Assembly (NCBI GenBank): GCA_902779875.1
Contig: CACZCX010000017.1
Location: 1-64,000 of the forward strand
Origin: an uncultured Bacteroidales bacterium
GTDB lineage: Bacteria; Bacteroidota; Bacteroidia; Bacteroidales; Bacteroidaceae
Reading direction: 5' to 3'
Length of the DNA: 64,000 nucleotides
A program made the translations under genes and the position numbers. Below the pieces are notes generated by a model that saw nothing but the letters and a program-made list of their open reading frames with translations, made no database searches and was not told where the DNA came from. This document shows positions 16,033 through 24,345 of this stretch, in pieces (the first letter of the stretch is position 1; each line of letters begins with the position of its first letter).

Positions 16033-16715
16033 GACGCAGTCTTGCAATTATATTAGGTCTGCTGTTCGCGGCATCGGCCGTAAAGGCCCAAGTGGGTGAT
16101 CCCCGCAATGATCTCTCCATAGGATTCTCGGGCGGTATGGGTACCAGCAGGGTATCGTTCATACCTACCATCAAGCAGCAGATGAGTCTGGGACGCACAT
16201 TCGGCCTGTCCGTAAGGCATGTATCGGAGAAATACTTCTTCCTCATATGCGGAACGCAGTTGGAGGTAAACTACGCCGAGCGTGGCTGGACCGAGTTTAT
16301 TGAGGACGGAACAGACAACGAATACACCCGCCTGCTCAGGTACATAGAGGTACCGTTCCTGGCACATCTGGGGTTCGGACGCGAGTTCCGCGGATTCCAG
16401 GGTCACATAAACATGGGCCCTCAGGTCTCTTATCTGATAGGTGAGAAAGAGGTATACGGCGGCCATTGGAACACCGCCAACCGTCCCAACGGCGTGACGG
16501 CCCAGTACGGCAAGGCCACACAGAACAAACTCGACTACGGCATCACCGCCAGCACCGGCATCGAGATGCGTACCGGCGCGGGTAACTTCGGTCTTGAGGC
16601 CCGTTACTACTTTGGTCTTGGCAACATATTCAACATCACCAAGAAGGACTATTTTGCAAGATGCGCGAACAGCACAATCTCTGTCCGCGCAACCTACTCT
16701 TTCAATCTCTGGTAA
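16029..16715 (+). CDS. PorT-family outer-membrane beta-barrel protein
   Basis: 228 residues with signal peptide (IILGLLFAASAVKA) and repeated amphipathic strands: SIGFSGGMGTSRVSFIP, FGLSVRHVSEKYFFLICG, LEVNYAERGW, YIEVPFLAHLGFG, GPQVSYLIGEK. It ends in aromatic Trp (YSFNLW), as outer-membrane barrels do. The RYIEVPFLAHL segment is characteristic of PorT-like proteins, a group that includes a T9SS component, though most members have no proven role. Coupling to the LysM protein by a 4-base overlap suggests they form one envelope-spanning unit between the outer membrane and peptidoglycan. Confidence 0.82.
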   Translation: MRRSLAIILGLLFAASAVKAQVGDPRNDLSIGFSGGMGTSRVSFIPTIKQQMSLGRTFGLSVRHVSEKYFFLICGTQLEVNYAERGWTEFIEDGTDNEYTRLLRYIEVPFLAHLGFGREFRGFQGHINMGPQVSYLIGEKEVYGGHWNTANRPNGVTAQYGKATQNKLDYGITASTGIEMRTGAGNFGLEARYYFGLGNIFNITKKDYFARCANSTISVRATYSFNLW

Positions 16716-16726
16716 ATCTTAGGGAA

Positions 16727-17200
16727 TCAGTCGCGAAGGCGGAATCCGCTTGCCTTGGCGATTATGTGAGCCTCAGCCTTTGAGACTCCGTGTATGGTCA
16801 TGTACTCAAGTACGACCGATATGAGGGGGAAGGCCGATGCCACATACGGCGTGAACGTAGCGTCACCTTTCATGAGCAGCACGTAGGCTACGAACAGGAT
16901 GTAGTAACCTGCAGTGAGCAGCATCATGAACACCAGCAGACGTTTCTGGAGTATGAAATTGCGGAATCCCGACAGAAGGAGCTCGAACACTCCCACTCCC
17001 AGTGTCACGATCATGATCACACCCATGGCCCACATGGCGCCGCTGCTGTCACCCTCAATGAAATTCAGGCGGAAATTGGTGAGTTCCGCCGATGCTCCCT
17101 CCGCATTGACCAGCTGGCCGACGGGAAGAAGAAGGCCGGCAAACATCAGCACACAGATGAGAGCCAGCCATACTTGATGGAGGTAGAATTCTATCTTCAT
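16727..17200 (-). CDS. DUF4293 membrane protein
   Basis: 157 residues with four predicted membrane helices (about 8-30, 55-80, 88-108, 118-135). The pattern of an N-terminal 'hxxQxxxL' start, extracytoplasmic loop and closing Arg/Lys-rich tail (HIIAKASGFRLRD) is that of DUF4293, a Bacteroidetes-specific family. It lies 34 bases after rpoZ in the conserved bamD-rpoZ-DUF4293 order. No function is known. Confidence 0.8.
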   Translation of the reverse strand: MKIEFYLHQVWLALICVLMFAGLLLPVGQLVNAEGASAELTNFRLNFIEGDSSGAMWAMGVIMIVTLGVGVFELLLSGFRNFILQKRLLVFMMLLTAGYYILFVAYVLLMKGDATFTPYVASAFPLISVVLEYMTIHGVSKAEAHIIAKASGFRLRD

Positions 17201-17234
17201 AAAGACCTTCCGGACTGGTTACCGGACGTATGAT

Positions 17235-17567
17235 TTAGAGGTTCTCCTTCTCCTTGGCAGGATTGCGGAAATAAACCTTACCCTCCTCGAACTCCTGGGC
17301 TGCAATGAGAGTGGGTTTGGGAAGACGCTCGTAGTAGCGTGAAATCTCAATCTGCTCCCTGTTCTCGAACATCTCCTCCAGGTTGTCGGTGGTTGAGCTG
17401 AACTCTTCCAGTTTGGACTTGAGCTCATCCTTCATCTCGACAGCGATCTGGTTGGCACGCTTGCCCATGATGGCAACGCTCTCATAGATGTTGTTGGTGT
17501 CCTTTACAAAATTGACCAGGTCACGTGTAACGGTGTTGGTCGGAGCATTTGTCTTCTTGAAATCCAT
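17235..17567 (-). CDS. rpoZ: DNA-directed RNA polymerase omega subunit (Bacteroidetes type)
   Basis: 110 residues. The central segment NIYESVAIMGKRANQIAVEMKDEL carries the omega motif in which a helix packs against the beta' subunit (A-xx-RA-xI). Bacteroidetes omega has an extended N-terminus and a C-terminal acidic tail, both present here. Omega assists assembly and stability of RNA polymerase. The gene starts one base after the bamD stop codon, so translation is coupled. Confidence 0.88.
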   Translation of the reverse strand: MDFKKTNAPTNTVTRDLVNFVKDTNNIYESVAIMGKRANQIAVEMKDELKSKLEEFSSTTDNLEEMFENREQIEISRYYERLPKPTLIAAQEFEEGKVYFRNPAKEKENL

Positions 17568-17568
17568 G

Positions 17569-18405
17569 TTAATCTTCTTCTATTATTTGATTCTTGTTTC
17601 CTAAATTCCTGGTGGAGACACGCAGTATCCTGTCGGCCTCCTTCATGTATGAGCTCTCAGGAAATTCATTCTTGAAAGCGTAGTACTCGTCAATCGCGTC
17701 ACGGTAGCGGTCATCCCTCTTTTCCAGGACGCTCTCCTGCGCCATCTGGAACTTGGAACGCAGTATGATCATGGCCAGCTTCTCGCGATACTTGGTGTAG
17801 GGGTAGTCGCGGAGGGCGTTCTCTGCCACGATGATGCTGGAGCGGTAGTTGTTGCCCATATAGTTGCCCATATTGTAATAGAGCTCGGCGGTGCCTACCT
17901 CCTTCTCCACCAGACGGTCATACATGGTGTATATCATTTCCTCGGCCTCGGGGCGGAACTTGCTCAGAGGATATGTCTCTACAAAGTGCTGGAGCTGCTC
18001 AATGGCATTGGTGGTGCTGGTAGCGTCCAGACGGGGATCAGGAGTATCCAGGAAGAGGCTACGTCCCGACCAGTAGAGGCAATTCTCGGAGAAGGTGCTG
18101 TTGGGGAAAGCCCTGTAGCACGCCATGTAGTACTGTGACGCTGCCAGATAGTCATCCAGGTTGTAGTAACAGGTGGCAAGCAGATACATGGACTCCTCAG
18201 CCTGTGCAGTACCGCGCTGATAAGCCACACACTCCTCAAGGATCGAGCTGCAGCTGGTGTATCGGCCCTCCAGGAAGTATGTCTTGGCAAGACTGTACTT
18301 GGTATTATAATCCGATGCTTTCAGGATCTTGTTGTATCCCGAGCAGCCCGTCATCATGACAAGGGCAAGCATCAAAGAGAAGAATATGGATGCAGTCTTA
18401 CGCAT
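17569..18405 (-). CDS. bamD: Outer-membrane assembly lipoprotein BamD
   Basis: 278 residues from ATG 18405. The upstream ATG at 18420 falls on the expected transcription start of the promoter at 18425-18456, so the internal ATG is preferred. The lipobox is VMMTGC. The mature part is made of TPR-like helical pairs: AKTYFLEGRYTSCSSILEEC, YLLATCYYNLDDYLAASQYY, FVETYPLSKFRPEAEEMIY, ending near FPESSYMKEADRIL. This is the BamD/ComL pattern. BamD works with BamA to fold outer-membrane barrels. First gene of the bamD-rpoZ-DUF4293 operon. Confidence 0.88.
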   Translation of the reverse strand: MRKTASIFFSLMLALVMMTGCSGYNKILKASDYNTKYSLAKTYFLEGRYTSCSSILEECVAYQRGTAQAEESMYLLATCYYNLDDYLAASQYYMACYRAFPNSTFSENCLYWSGRSLFLDTPDPRLDATSTTNAIEQLQHFVETYPLSKFRPEAEEMIYTMYDRLVEKEVGTAELYYNMGNYMGNNYRSSIIVAENALRDYPYTKYREKLAMIILRSKFQMAQESVLEKRDDRYRDAIDEYYAFKNEFPESSYMKEADRILRVSTRNLGNKNQIIEED

Positions 18406-18424
18406 ACTGTGAAATTTCAACCTG

Positions 18425-18456
18425 CAAAATTATCTATTTTGGTTGAACGGCGCAAA
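18425..18456 (-). promoter_or_regulatory. Promoter of the bamD operon
   Basis: On the minus strand TTTG (18453-18456) and TAATTTTG (18425-18432) are 20 bases apart, matching the Bacteroidetes consensus. Confidence 0.7.
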
Positions 18457-18471
18457 CCCTTTGTATGTTAT

Positions 18472-18921
18472 TTAATTATTTTTACGTGCAATGATACCAG
18501 CGGCGAGCGCGCAAAGCTCTGCGCATGGACGTTTTTTATAGTATTCGGCGGTACGGTCCTGAGGCACGGGGGTTCCCTCGGGTTTGCTCAGTCCGAGCAG
18601 CTCACGGCATATGATGCTGCCGTTCATCTCCCTGAACTCACCGGCCATCTCCTGCACCAGGGCATAGTTGGCTGTCTTGGCCTCCTTGTTTGTAACATCG
18701 TTGGCGGGGATCATGGCTCCGGCTACGAATGTCATGGCCGATACGGTACCGCAGACCTCACGCATACGGCCCATTCCACCGCCGAATCCGCTGGTCAGAC
18801 GGGCCACCTCCTCCTCGGGCAGTCCAATCACATCGGCAAATGTCATAGCCACCGCCTGGCAGCAGTTATAACCAGCCTTGAAAAGCTCACGCGCACGGTC
18901 TTCTCTCTCCTGTACTGTCAT
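18472..18921 (-). CDS. C-GCAxxG-C-C family putative redox protein
   Basis: 149 residues from ATG 18921 (MTVQE); an ATG four codons earlier (18933) lies too close to the -7 box at 18944-18951. Family signatures: GYNCCQAV near residue 20, GFGGGMGRMREVCGTV near 50-65, and C-terminal CRELLG and RPCAEL cysteines. The family (C_GCAxxG_C_C) is often linked to oxidoreduction or metal handling, but no member is well characterised to my knowledge. The gene is divergent from uvrB. Confidence 0.85.
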   Translation of the reverse strand: MTVQEREDRARELFKAGYNCCQAVAMTFADVIGLPEEEVARLTSGFGGGMGRMREVCGTVSAMTFVAGAMIPANDVTNKEAKTANYALVQEMAGEFREMNGSIICRELLGLSKPEGTPVPQDRTAEYYKKRPCAELCALAAGIIARKNN

Positions 18922-18974
18922 AGCTGTAATCATTTTAAACGTTCAAATATAAGCAAAAAGAACGGCAAATGCAC

Positions 18975-18982
18975 TATCTTTG
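18975..18982 (+). promoter_or_regulatory. -7 box of uvrB
   Basis: TATCTTTG matches TAnnTTTG and lies 23 bases before the uvrB ATG. A minus-strand -7 box for the divergent gene (TATATTTG, 18944-18951) is 23 bases away. Confidence 0.6.
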
Positions 18983-19005
18983 CATTTCACGCTTTCCAAG
19001 ACCAG

Positions 19006-21024
19006 ATGGATTTTAAGTTAGTTTCACCGTTCAAGCCCACCGGCGACCAGCCTCAGGCCATTCAGCAACTCACTGAAGGGGTGCTCTCCGGCGCCAAGGC
19101 CCAGACTCTGCTGGGCGTCACCGGCTCGGGTAAGACATTCACCATAGCCAACGTAATCAAAAACGTGGGACGCCCCACCCTGGTGCTCAGCCATAACAAG
19201 ACTCTGGCGGCCCAGCTCTACAGCGAGTTCAAGGCTTTCTTTCCCGAAAACGCCGTTGAATACTACGTTTCCTACTATGACTACTACCAGCCGGAGGCCT
19301 ACCTGCCCGCCACCGACACATACATAGAGAAGGACCTGCAGATAAACGATGAGATTGACAAGCTCAGGCTGTCGGCCACATCGGCCCTGCTGTCGGGACG
19401 CAGTGACGTGATCGTGGTTTCATCGGTCTCATGCATATACGGCATGGGCAACCCGGCGGACTTCTACAACAACGTGATAGAGCTGCGCAAGGGCGACCGT
19501 ATAGATCGTAACGACCTGCTACGCAAGCTGGTGGAGTCGCTCTATACCCGTAATGACATTGAGCTGGCACGCGGATGCTTCAGGGTCAAGGGTGAGAACG
19601 TGGACATAAACCTGGCATATAACGACACCGCCGTGAGGGTCCAGTTCTGGGATGACGAGATTGACTCGATCGAGGAGTTCGACGTACTCACGGGCGAGCG
19701 CATTGAGACCTATGATTTCTACCGCATATACCCCGCCAACCTGTTCATGACTACCAAGGAGAGCCAGGAGCGTGCCATACGCGCCATCCAGGATGACCTG
19801 GTGGAGCGCGTGGACTATTTCCAGGAGATTGGCAAGCCGCTTGAGGCCAAACGCCTTAAGGAGCGCGTGGAGTATGACATAGAGATGATACGCGAGTTGG
19901 GACACTGCAGCGGCATTGAGAACTACTCCCGCTATTTTGACGGACGCGCCGCCGGCACCCGCCCCTACTGCCTGCTGGATTTCTTCCCCCAGGATTTCCT
20001 CATGGTGATTGACGAGAGCCACGTGAGCGTTCCTCAGCTTCATGCCATGTACGGAGGCGACCGTGCCCGTAAGATAAACCTGGTGGAGTACGGATTCCGC
20101 CTGCCCGCCGCACTTGACAACCGCCCGCTCAAGTTCGAGGAGTTCAAGGAGCTGACGGGCCAGACCATCTACGTGAGCGCTACGCCGGCCGACTACGAGC
20201 TGGCCGAGAGCGAGGGCGTGGTGGTGGATCAGGTCATCCGTCCTACCGGTCTGCTCGATCCCGAGATTGAGGTGCGTCCCAGCAAGAACCAGATCGATGA
20301 CCTTATGGAAGAGATTGCGGTACGCTCCGAGCGTGAGGAGCGTGTGCTGGTGACCACACTAACCAAGCGCATGGCCGAAGAGCTCAACGACTACCTGCTC
20401 AAGAACGGAGTCCGATGCAACTACATACACAGTGACGTGGACACCATGGAGCGTATACAGATAATGACCGACCTCAGAAAGGGTCTCTATGACGTACTGG
20501 TGGGAGTGAACCTGCTGCGTGAGGGTCTGGACCTGCCGGAGGTATCGCTCGTAGCCATAATCGATGCCGATAAGGAGGGATTCCTGCGTGACCACCGCTC
20601 CCTGACACAGACTGCCGGACGTGCCGCCCGTAACGTGAACGGAAAGGTAATACTATATGCCGACAAGATCACGGAGAGCATGAACCTGACCATGGCCGAG
20701 ACTGCACGCCGCCGCCAGAAACAGATGCGTTACAATGAGGAGCACCACATCACTCCCAAGCAGATAGAGAAGGCGCTCAACACATCGGTACTGGTACAGG
20801 AGCGCCGTCAGGATGAGACCAAGCCTTACGTTATGGAGGAGAAAGCCCGGAACGTGGCGGATCCCGTCATCGCATCCATGACGCCGCAGCAACTTGACAA
20901 GGCCATAGCCCGCACCCGCCGCCTCATGAATGAAGCAGCCTCCAGAATGGACTTCATGGAGGCCGCTCAATATCGTGACGAGATGTTCAAGCTTGAAAGT
21001 ATCAAGCAATCACAAATCAGCTGA
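19006..21024 (+). CDS. uvrB: Excinuclease ABC subunit B
   Basis: 672 residues, the usual UvrB length, starting MDFKLVSPFKPTGDQPQAI at ATG 19006. The frame is open another 199 codons upstream, but that is the shadow of the divergent gene. Seen in order: Walker A (GVTGSGKTFTIANV), the beta-hairpin that clamps DNA (YYVSYYDYYQPEAYLP), Walker B (MVIDESHVSVPQL), helicase motifs V-VI (GLDLPEVSLVAI, QTAGRAARN) and the C-terminal UVR motif (MDFMEAAQYRDEM) that recruits UvrC. UvrB verifies damage delivered by UvrA in nucleotide excision repair, so it matters that the window's uvrA is broken. Its last 8 bases overlap the convergent purU gene. Confidence 0.97.
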   Translation: MDFKLVSPFKPTGDQPQAIQQLTEGVLSGAKAQTLLGVTGSGKTFTIANVIKNVGRPTLVLSHNKTLAAQLYSEFKAFFPENAVEYYVSYYDYYQPEAYLPATDTYIEKDLQINDEIDKLRLSATSALLSGRSDVIVVSSVSCIYGMGNPADFYNNVIELRKGDRIDRNDLLRKLVESLYTRNDIELARGCFRVKGENVDINLAYNDTAVRVQFWDDEIDSIEEFDVLTGERIETYDFYRIYPANLFMTTKESQERAIRAIQDDLVERVDYFQEIGKPLEAKRLKERVEYDIEMIRELGHCSGIENYSRYFDGRAAGTRPYCLLDFFPQDFLMVIDESHVSVPQLHAMYGGDRARKINLVEYGFRLPAALDNRPLKFEEFKELTGQTIYVSATPADYELAESEGVVVDQVIRPTGLLDPEIEVRPSKNQIDDLMEEIAVRSEREERVLVTTLTKRMAEELNDYLLKNGVRCNYIHSDVDTMERIQIMTDLRKGLYDVLVGVNLLREGLDLPEVSLVAIIDADKEGFLRDHRSLTQTAGRAARNVNGKVILYADKITESMNLTMAETARRRQKQMRYNEEHHITPKQIEKALNTSVLVQERRQDETKPYVMEEKARNVADPVIASMTPQQLDKAIARTRRLMNEAASRMDFMEAAQYRDEMFKLESIKQSQIS

Positions 21025-21868
21025 AGACTACTGTCTTGTTCTTGTAGACCAGGATTTTGTGCTCGATATGCTTCTGGACGGCATGTGAGAGCACGATCTT
21101 CTCCAGGTCCTTGCCTTTGTTCACCAGATCCTTGGGCATATCCTTGTGCGATATGCGAACCACATCCTGGCAGATGATGGGACCGGCATCGAGCTCGGCA
21201 GTCACATAGTGGCTGGTGGCGCCGATGATCTTCACGCCGCGGTCAAAAGCAGCCTGGTAAGGCTTGGCTCCCACGAACGCGGGCAGGAACGAGTGGTGAA
21301 TGTTGATGATCTTGTTGGGATAAGCGGCAATCATACGGTCACCGATTATCTGCATATAGCGTGCAAGAACGATAAAGTCTATGTTGTTCTCCTTGAGCAG
21401 CTCCATCATGGCAGTCTCCTGCTCCAGCTTGTTCTCCTTGGTGATGGGATATACGTAATACGGGATGCCGAACATATCGGCCACGTGTTTCATATCGGGG
21501 TGGTTGCTCACGATCAGAGGTATCTCCACGTTCCACTCACCGGCGCTATAACGTGCCAGTAGGTCGAACAGGCAGTGTGACATCTTGGATACGAATATGG
21601 CCATGCGGGGTTTCACGTCGTCATAGTAGAGACGGAAATTCATGTCATATTTCTTGGCGTAGAGAGTGCCGAAATAGTCCGATATCTTATCCTTGGGAAT
21701 GAGGAAATTATCAATGTTCCACTCAATGCGCATATTGAACACGTTCTCCACGTGGTCCACGAACTGAGCCAGGTAAACAACGTTACCGCGGTTCTCAGTT
21801 ATGAAGTTGGTTATGTCTGCAATGATTCCCGACCTGTCAGGGCAATGCAGTAAAAGCGTTACATTCAT
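21017..21868 (-). CDS. purU: Formyltetrahydrofolate deformylase
   Basis: 283 residues. An N-terminal ACT domain (LLLHCPDRSGIIADITNFI, about 3-80) is followed by a formyltransferase-type domain (about 88-283). The catalytic set is visible: Asn and His in IINIHHSFLPAFVGAKPY and Asp in VTAELDAGPIICQD. The enzyme splits 10-formyl-THF to formate and THF, balancing one-carbon pools with purine synthesis. Monocistronic. Its minus-strand -7 box is probably TAATTTCG at 21890-21897. Confidence 0.93.
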   Translation of the reverse strand: MNVTLLLHCPDRSGIIADITNFITENRGNVVYLAQFVDHVENVFNMRIEWNIDNFLIPKDKISDYFGTLYAKKYDMNFRLYYDDVKPRMAIFVSKMSHCLFDLLARYSAGEWNVEIPLIVSNHPDMKHVADMFGIPYYVYPITKENKLEQETAMMELLKENNIDFIVLARYMQIIGDRMIAAYPNKIINIHHSFLPAFVGAKPYQAAFDRGVKIIGATSHYVTAELDAGPIICQDVVRISHKDMPKDLVNKGKDLEKIVLSHAVQKHIEHKILVYKNKTVVFS

Positions 21869-22001
21869 TGTATAAACTGTTTCAAGGCGCGAAATTACAC
21901 AAAATGGAACAAATATGTATTAATAAGGGCACGAAAACCGCTTTAATCGTACCGATTAATAAAATTTCCTTATCTTTACCCGTAGTTCAGACACCATACA
22001 G

Positions 22002-22865
22002 ATGAATAACAGCACTTATTTTAAGGACAAAGTGGCTATCGTGACCGGGGCAAGTTCCGGAATAGGACTCGCAACCGCAACCTTGTTGGCTAAATATCAG
22101 GCAAAAGTAGTTCTTGCCGCAAGATCGGAGGACAAACTTGAAGAGTTGAGCCGTGAGCTCTCAAAACAGACTGAGGTATTGAGCGTCAGGACCGATGTAT
22201 CCGTGCGCGAAGACTGCCGTAACCTCATAGAGAAGACAGTTGAGAGATTCGGAAAAATCGATATACTCATAAACAACGCGGGCATATCCATGAGGGCCAT
22301 GTTCAAGGACCTGGACCTGAGTGTGATAGAGCGCCTGATGGATGTGAATTTCTGGGGAACGGTATACTGCACCAAGTACGCCCTGCCATATCTGCTGGAG
22401 TCCAAAGGCTCGGTGGTCGGAGTGATATCGACCGCCGGATACAAGGGCCTGCCGGGCCGTACGGGCTATTCGGCATCAAAATTCGCCATAAACGGTTTCC
22501 TGGACACGCTGCGTTCCGAGCATCTTTATGACGGTCTGCACGTGATGATATACGCTCCCGGATTCACCGCATCGAACATACGCAAGACGGCCCTCATGGC
22601 CGATGGCAGCATGCAGGGCGAGACCCCTCGTGAGGAAGGAAAAATGATGACATCCGAGCGTGTGGGAGAGATCATGCTCAACCACATACGCCGCCGTTCG
22701 CGCAGGGCCACGCTCACATTCACGAGCAAGCTGCTGCTGGTGCTCACACGCCTGTTCCCCACCATCACCGACCACATGGAGTACTGGTACATGGCACGCG
22801 AGCCGGACTCTCCCTTCAAGCCCAGACGTGAGATAATGAGGGAGCGCCGCGCCAATCGGAAATAA
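22002..22865 (+). CDS. Short-chain dehydrogenase/reductase
   Basis: 287 residues of classical SDR form: the nucleotide-binding TGASSGIG motif (about 15-22), NNAG (about 92-95), the catalytic Ser (VISTAGYKG region) and YSASK (Tyr-xxx-Lys). The C-terminal extension (about 235-287) has a hydrophobic helix (LTFTSKLLLVLTRLF) and a very basic end, suggesting peripheral membrane association. Substrate unknown; related enzymes reduce lipid or sterol ketones. The stop is immediately followed by the end of the convergent DUF3078 gene with no spacer. A TATCTTTA -7 box lies at 21971-21978. Confidence 0.88.
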   Translation: MNNSTYFKDKVAIVTGASSGIGLATATLLAKYQAKVVLAARSEDKLEELSRELSKQTEVLSVRTDVSVREDCRNLIEKTVERFGKIDILINNAGISMRAMFKDLDLSVIERLMDVNFWGTVYCTKYALPYLLESKGSVVGVISTAGYKGLPGRTGYSASKFAINGFLDTLRSEHLYDGLHVMIYAPGFTASNIRKTALMADGSMQGETPREEGKMMTSERVGEIMLNHIRRRSRRATLTFTSKLLLVLTRLFPTITDHMEYWYMAREPDSPFKPRREIMRERRANRK

Positions 22866-24224
22866 TTACCAGGAGTAGTTGAAGTTCAGGGTGAGATACT
22901 CCTTGAACTGGCCGTAACCCATAATGTTACCTTTCTTGTCTTTCTTGCGCTTTACACTGTCATCAAAACGCCAGTGGCAGAAGAACTGCAGCGAGAGATA
23001 CTTGGAGAGCCTGTAGTCTATGGTATTCTCCAGGTTGAACTCCGTGCTCTCATAGCTGGTGTAGAACTGGGTCTTGTTGGTCCAGGTAAAGTCCTCCATG
23101 AATTTCCACTTTACGTTGGCGTCAAGACGCGAACCGATGGTGTACTTGAAGTTCTTGCCCGGATCGATACCGAATGTGGTGGCGATGCTGTCCACACTCA
23201 CGTAACGGCAGTTGTATGAGATAGGCGACATGAGCACTGAGAGCGTGAGGTCCTTGAATTTCTTGTTCTTGAACTTGGGTTTGTAATCCATACCCACCGA
23301 TACGTTACCGTAGGCGGGAGCAAAGAACTTGGACTTGAGCTTGGTGGTCACCTTGGTGTCGTACACCGGCATGAACTGGGTGTAACCCTGTACCTGTGCC
23401 GAGTAGGACCAGTTGTCAAAGGCTTTCATTCCGAACTTTGAGGTCACGCGGATAAGGTCCTCATTGGTACGGAAGGTATTCTCACCGTTTATCTCAGTGG
23501 TATAGTAACCCAGCTTGAGCTCCAGCTTGTTGTCAAAGGTGGTCTGTTTCTTGGCGTAGTTGGCCTCCAGGTTGAGCTGTCCCATGATGGAGTGGTTGCT
23601 CTCACCGCCCTTGTACCAGTTATCGGAATAGTGGCTCTGGGTATATTTGCCCTGGAAATTACCGAATGTCTTCCAGTAGCGGGGCTTGAGCCTCACCATC
23701 TCAATCCCGTTGTCGCTGGAGGGGCGGCGTGACATGGCGCCGTAGTCGGCTATATGGATGCCGCGGGCCAGGTCCTCGGATATGGGCACGATGCCAGGCA
23801 CGTCCATAAGCTCCTTCTCGGTCATCTTGACCAGCTCGGGATGCTCCAGGTAGATACGGACCAGGGCCTCGTCAATCATCTTGGCAAGGGTATAGTCAGT
23901 GGAGCTCTCAACGGGGCTTATAGGCAGCAGGCTGTCGTTATCGGCGCTCACTCTGATATCGGGCGAAATAGCGTCCGATACAGCCGACCCGTAAAGCACG
24001 AGCGGCATGAAGAGTCTGAAATAGAGAGGGTTATCGGATATGTCATCATAAGTGACATCCAGGTCCTCGGTATAATCGAATGAAAGCGTATCAAGCTGCG
24101 CCCTGAATTCCTCGGACATAAATACGGAGTCCGGGAGAATGGGCCTGATTGAGTCGGAAATATCCTGTGCGGATAAGGTAATTGACAAGAACAGTAATGC
24201 GATCAGCGCAAAACGTTTTTTCAT
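22866..24224 (-). CDS. DUF3078 outer-membrane-associated protein
   Basis: 452 residues with a signal peptide (ALIALLFLSITLSA). From about residue 170 the protein shows the DUF3078 pattern: repeated amphipathic strands with Trp/Tyr girdles (YTQSHYSDNWYKGGESNHSIMG, NKLELKLGYYTTE, TRTNEDLIRVTSKFG-like segments) and it ends FNYSW, an aromatic outer-membrane barrel end. The 150 residues before may be periplasmic. Function unknown. A -7 box TATTTTTG is present on the minus strand at 24247-24254. Confidence 0.82.
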   Translation of the reverse strand: MKKRFALIALLFLSITLSAQDISDSIRPILPDSVFMSEEFRAQLDTLSFDYTEDLDVTYDDISDNPLYFRLFMPLVLYGSAVSDAISPDIRVSADNDSLLPISPVESSTDYTLAKMIDEALVRIYLEHPELVKMTEKELMDVPGIVPISEDLARGIHIADYGAMSRRPSSDNGIEMVRLKPRYWKTFGNFQGKYTQSHYSDNWYKGGESNHSIMGQLNLEANYAKKQTTFDNKLELKLGYYTTEINGENTFRTNEDLIRVTSKFGMKAFDNWSYSAQVQGYTQFMPVYDTKVTTKLKSKFFAPAYGNVSVGMDYKPKFKNKKFKDLTLSVLMSPISYNCRYVSVDSIATTFGIDPGKNFKYTIGSRLDANVKWKFMEDFTWTNKTQFYTSYESTEFNLENTIDYRLSKYLSLQFFCHWRFDDSVKRKKDKKGNIMGYGQFKEYLTLNFNYSW

Positions 24225-24307
24225 AAGTCTTCATGTATGACAACTGCAAAAATACAATAAAAACCCGTTATAACTTCCCGCGCGTTACTTAATAATGTCT
24301 TTTTTTG

Positions 24308-24315
24308 TAACTTTG
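24308..24315 (+). promoter_or_regulatory. -7 box of yidC
   Basis: TAACTTTG matches TAnnTTTG and lies 30 bases before the GTG start codon of yidC. Confidence 0.55.
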
Positions 24316-24345
24316 CGCTCCGTGAACAAATAATAACATTATACA

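Noticed and set aside
18409..19005. Upstream extension of uvrB by 199 codons
   Set aside because: It covers the divergent C-GCAxxG-C-C gene; UvrB length and start motif fit ATG 19006.
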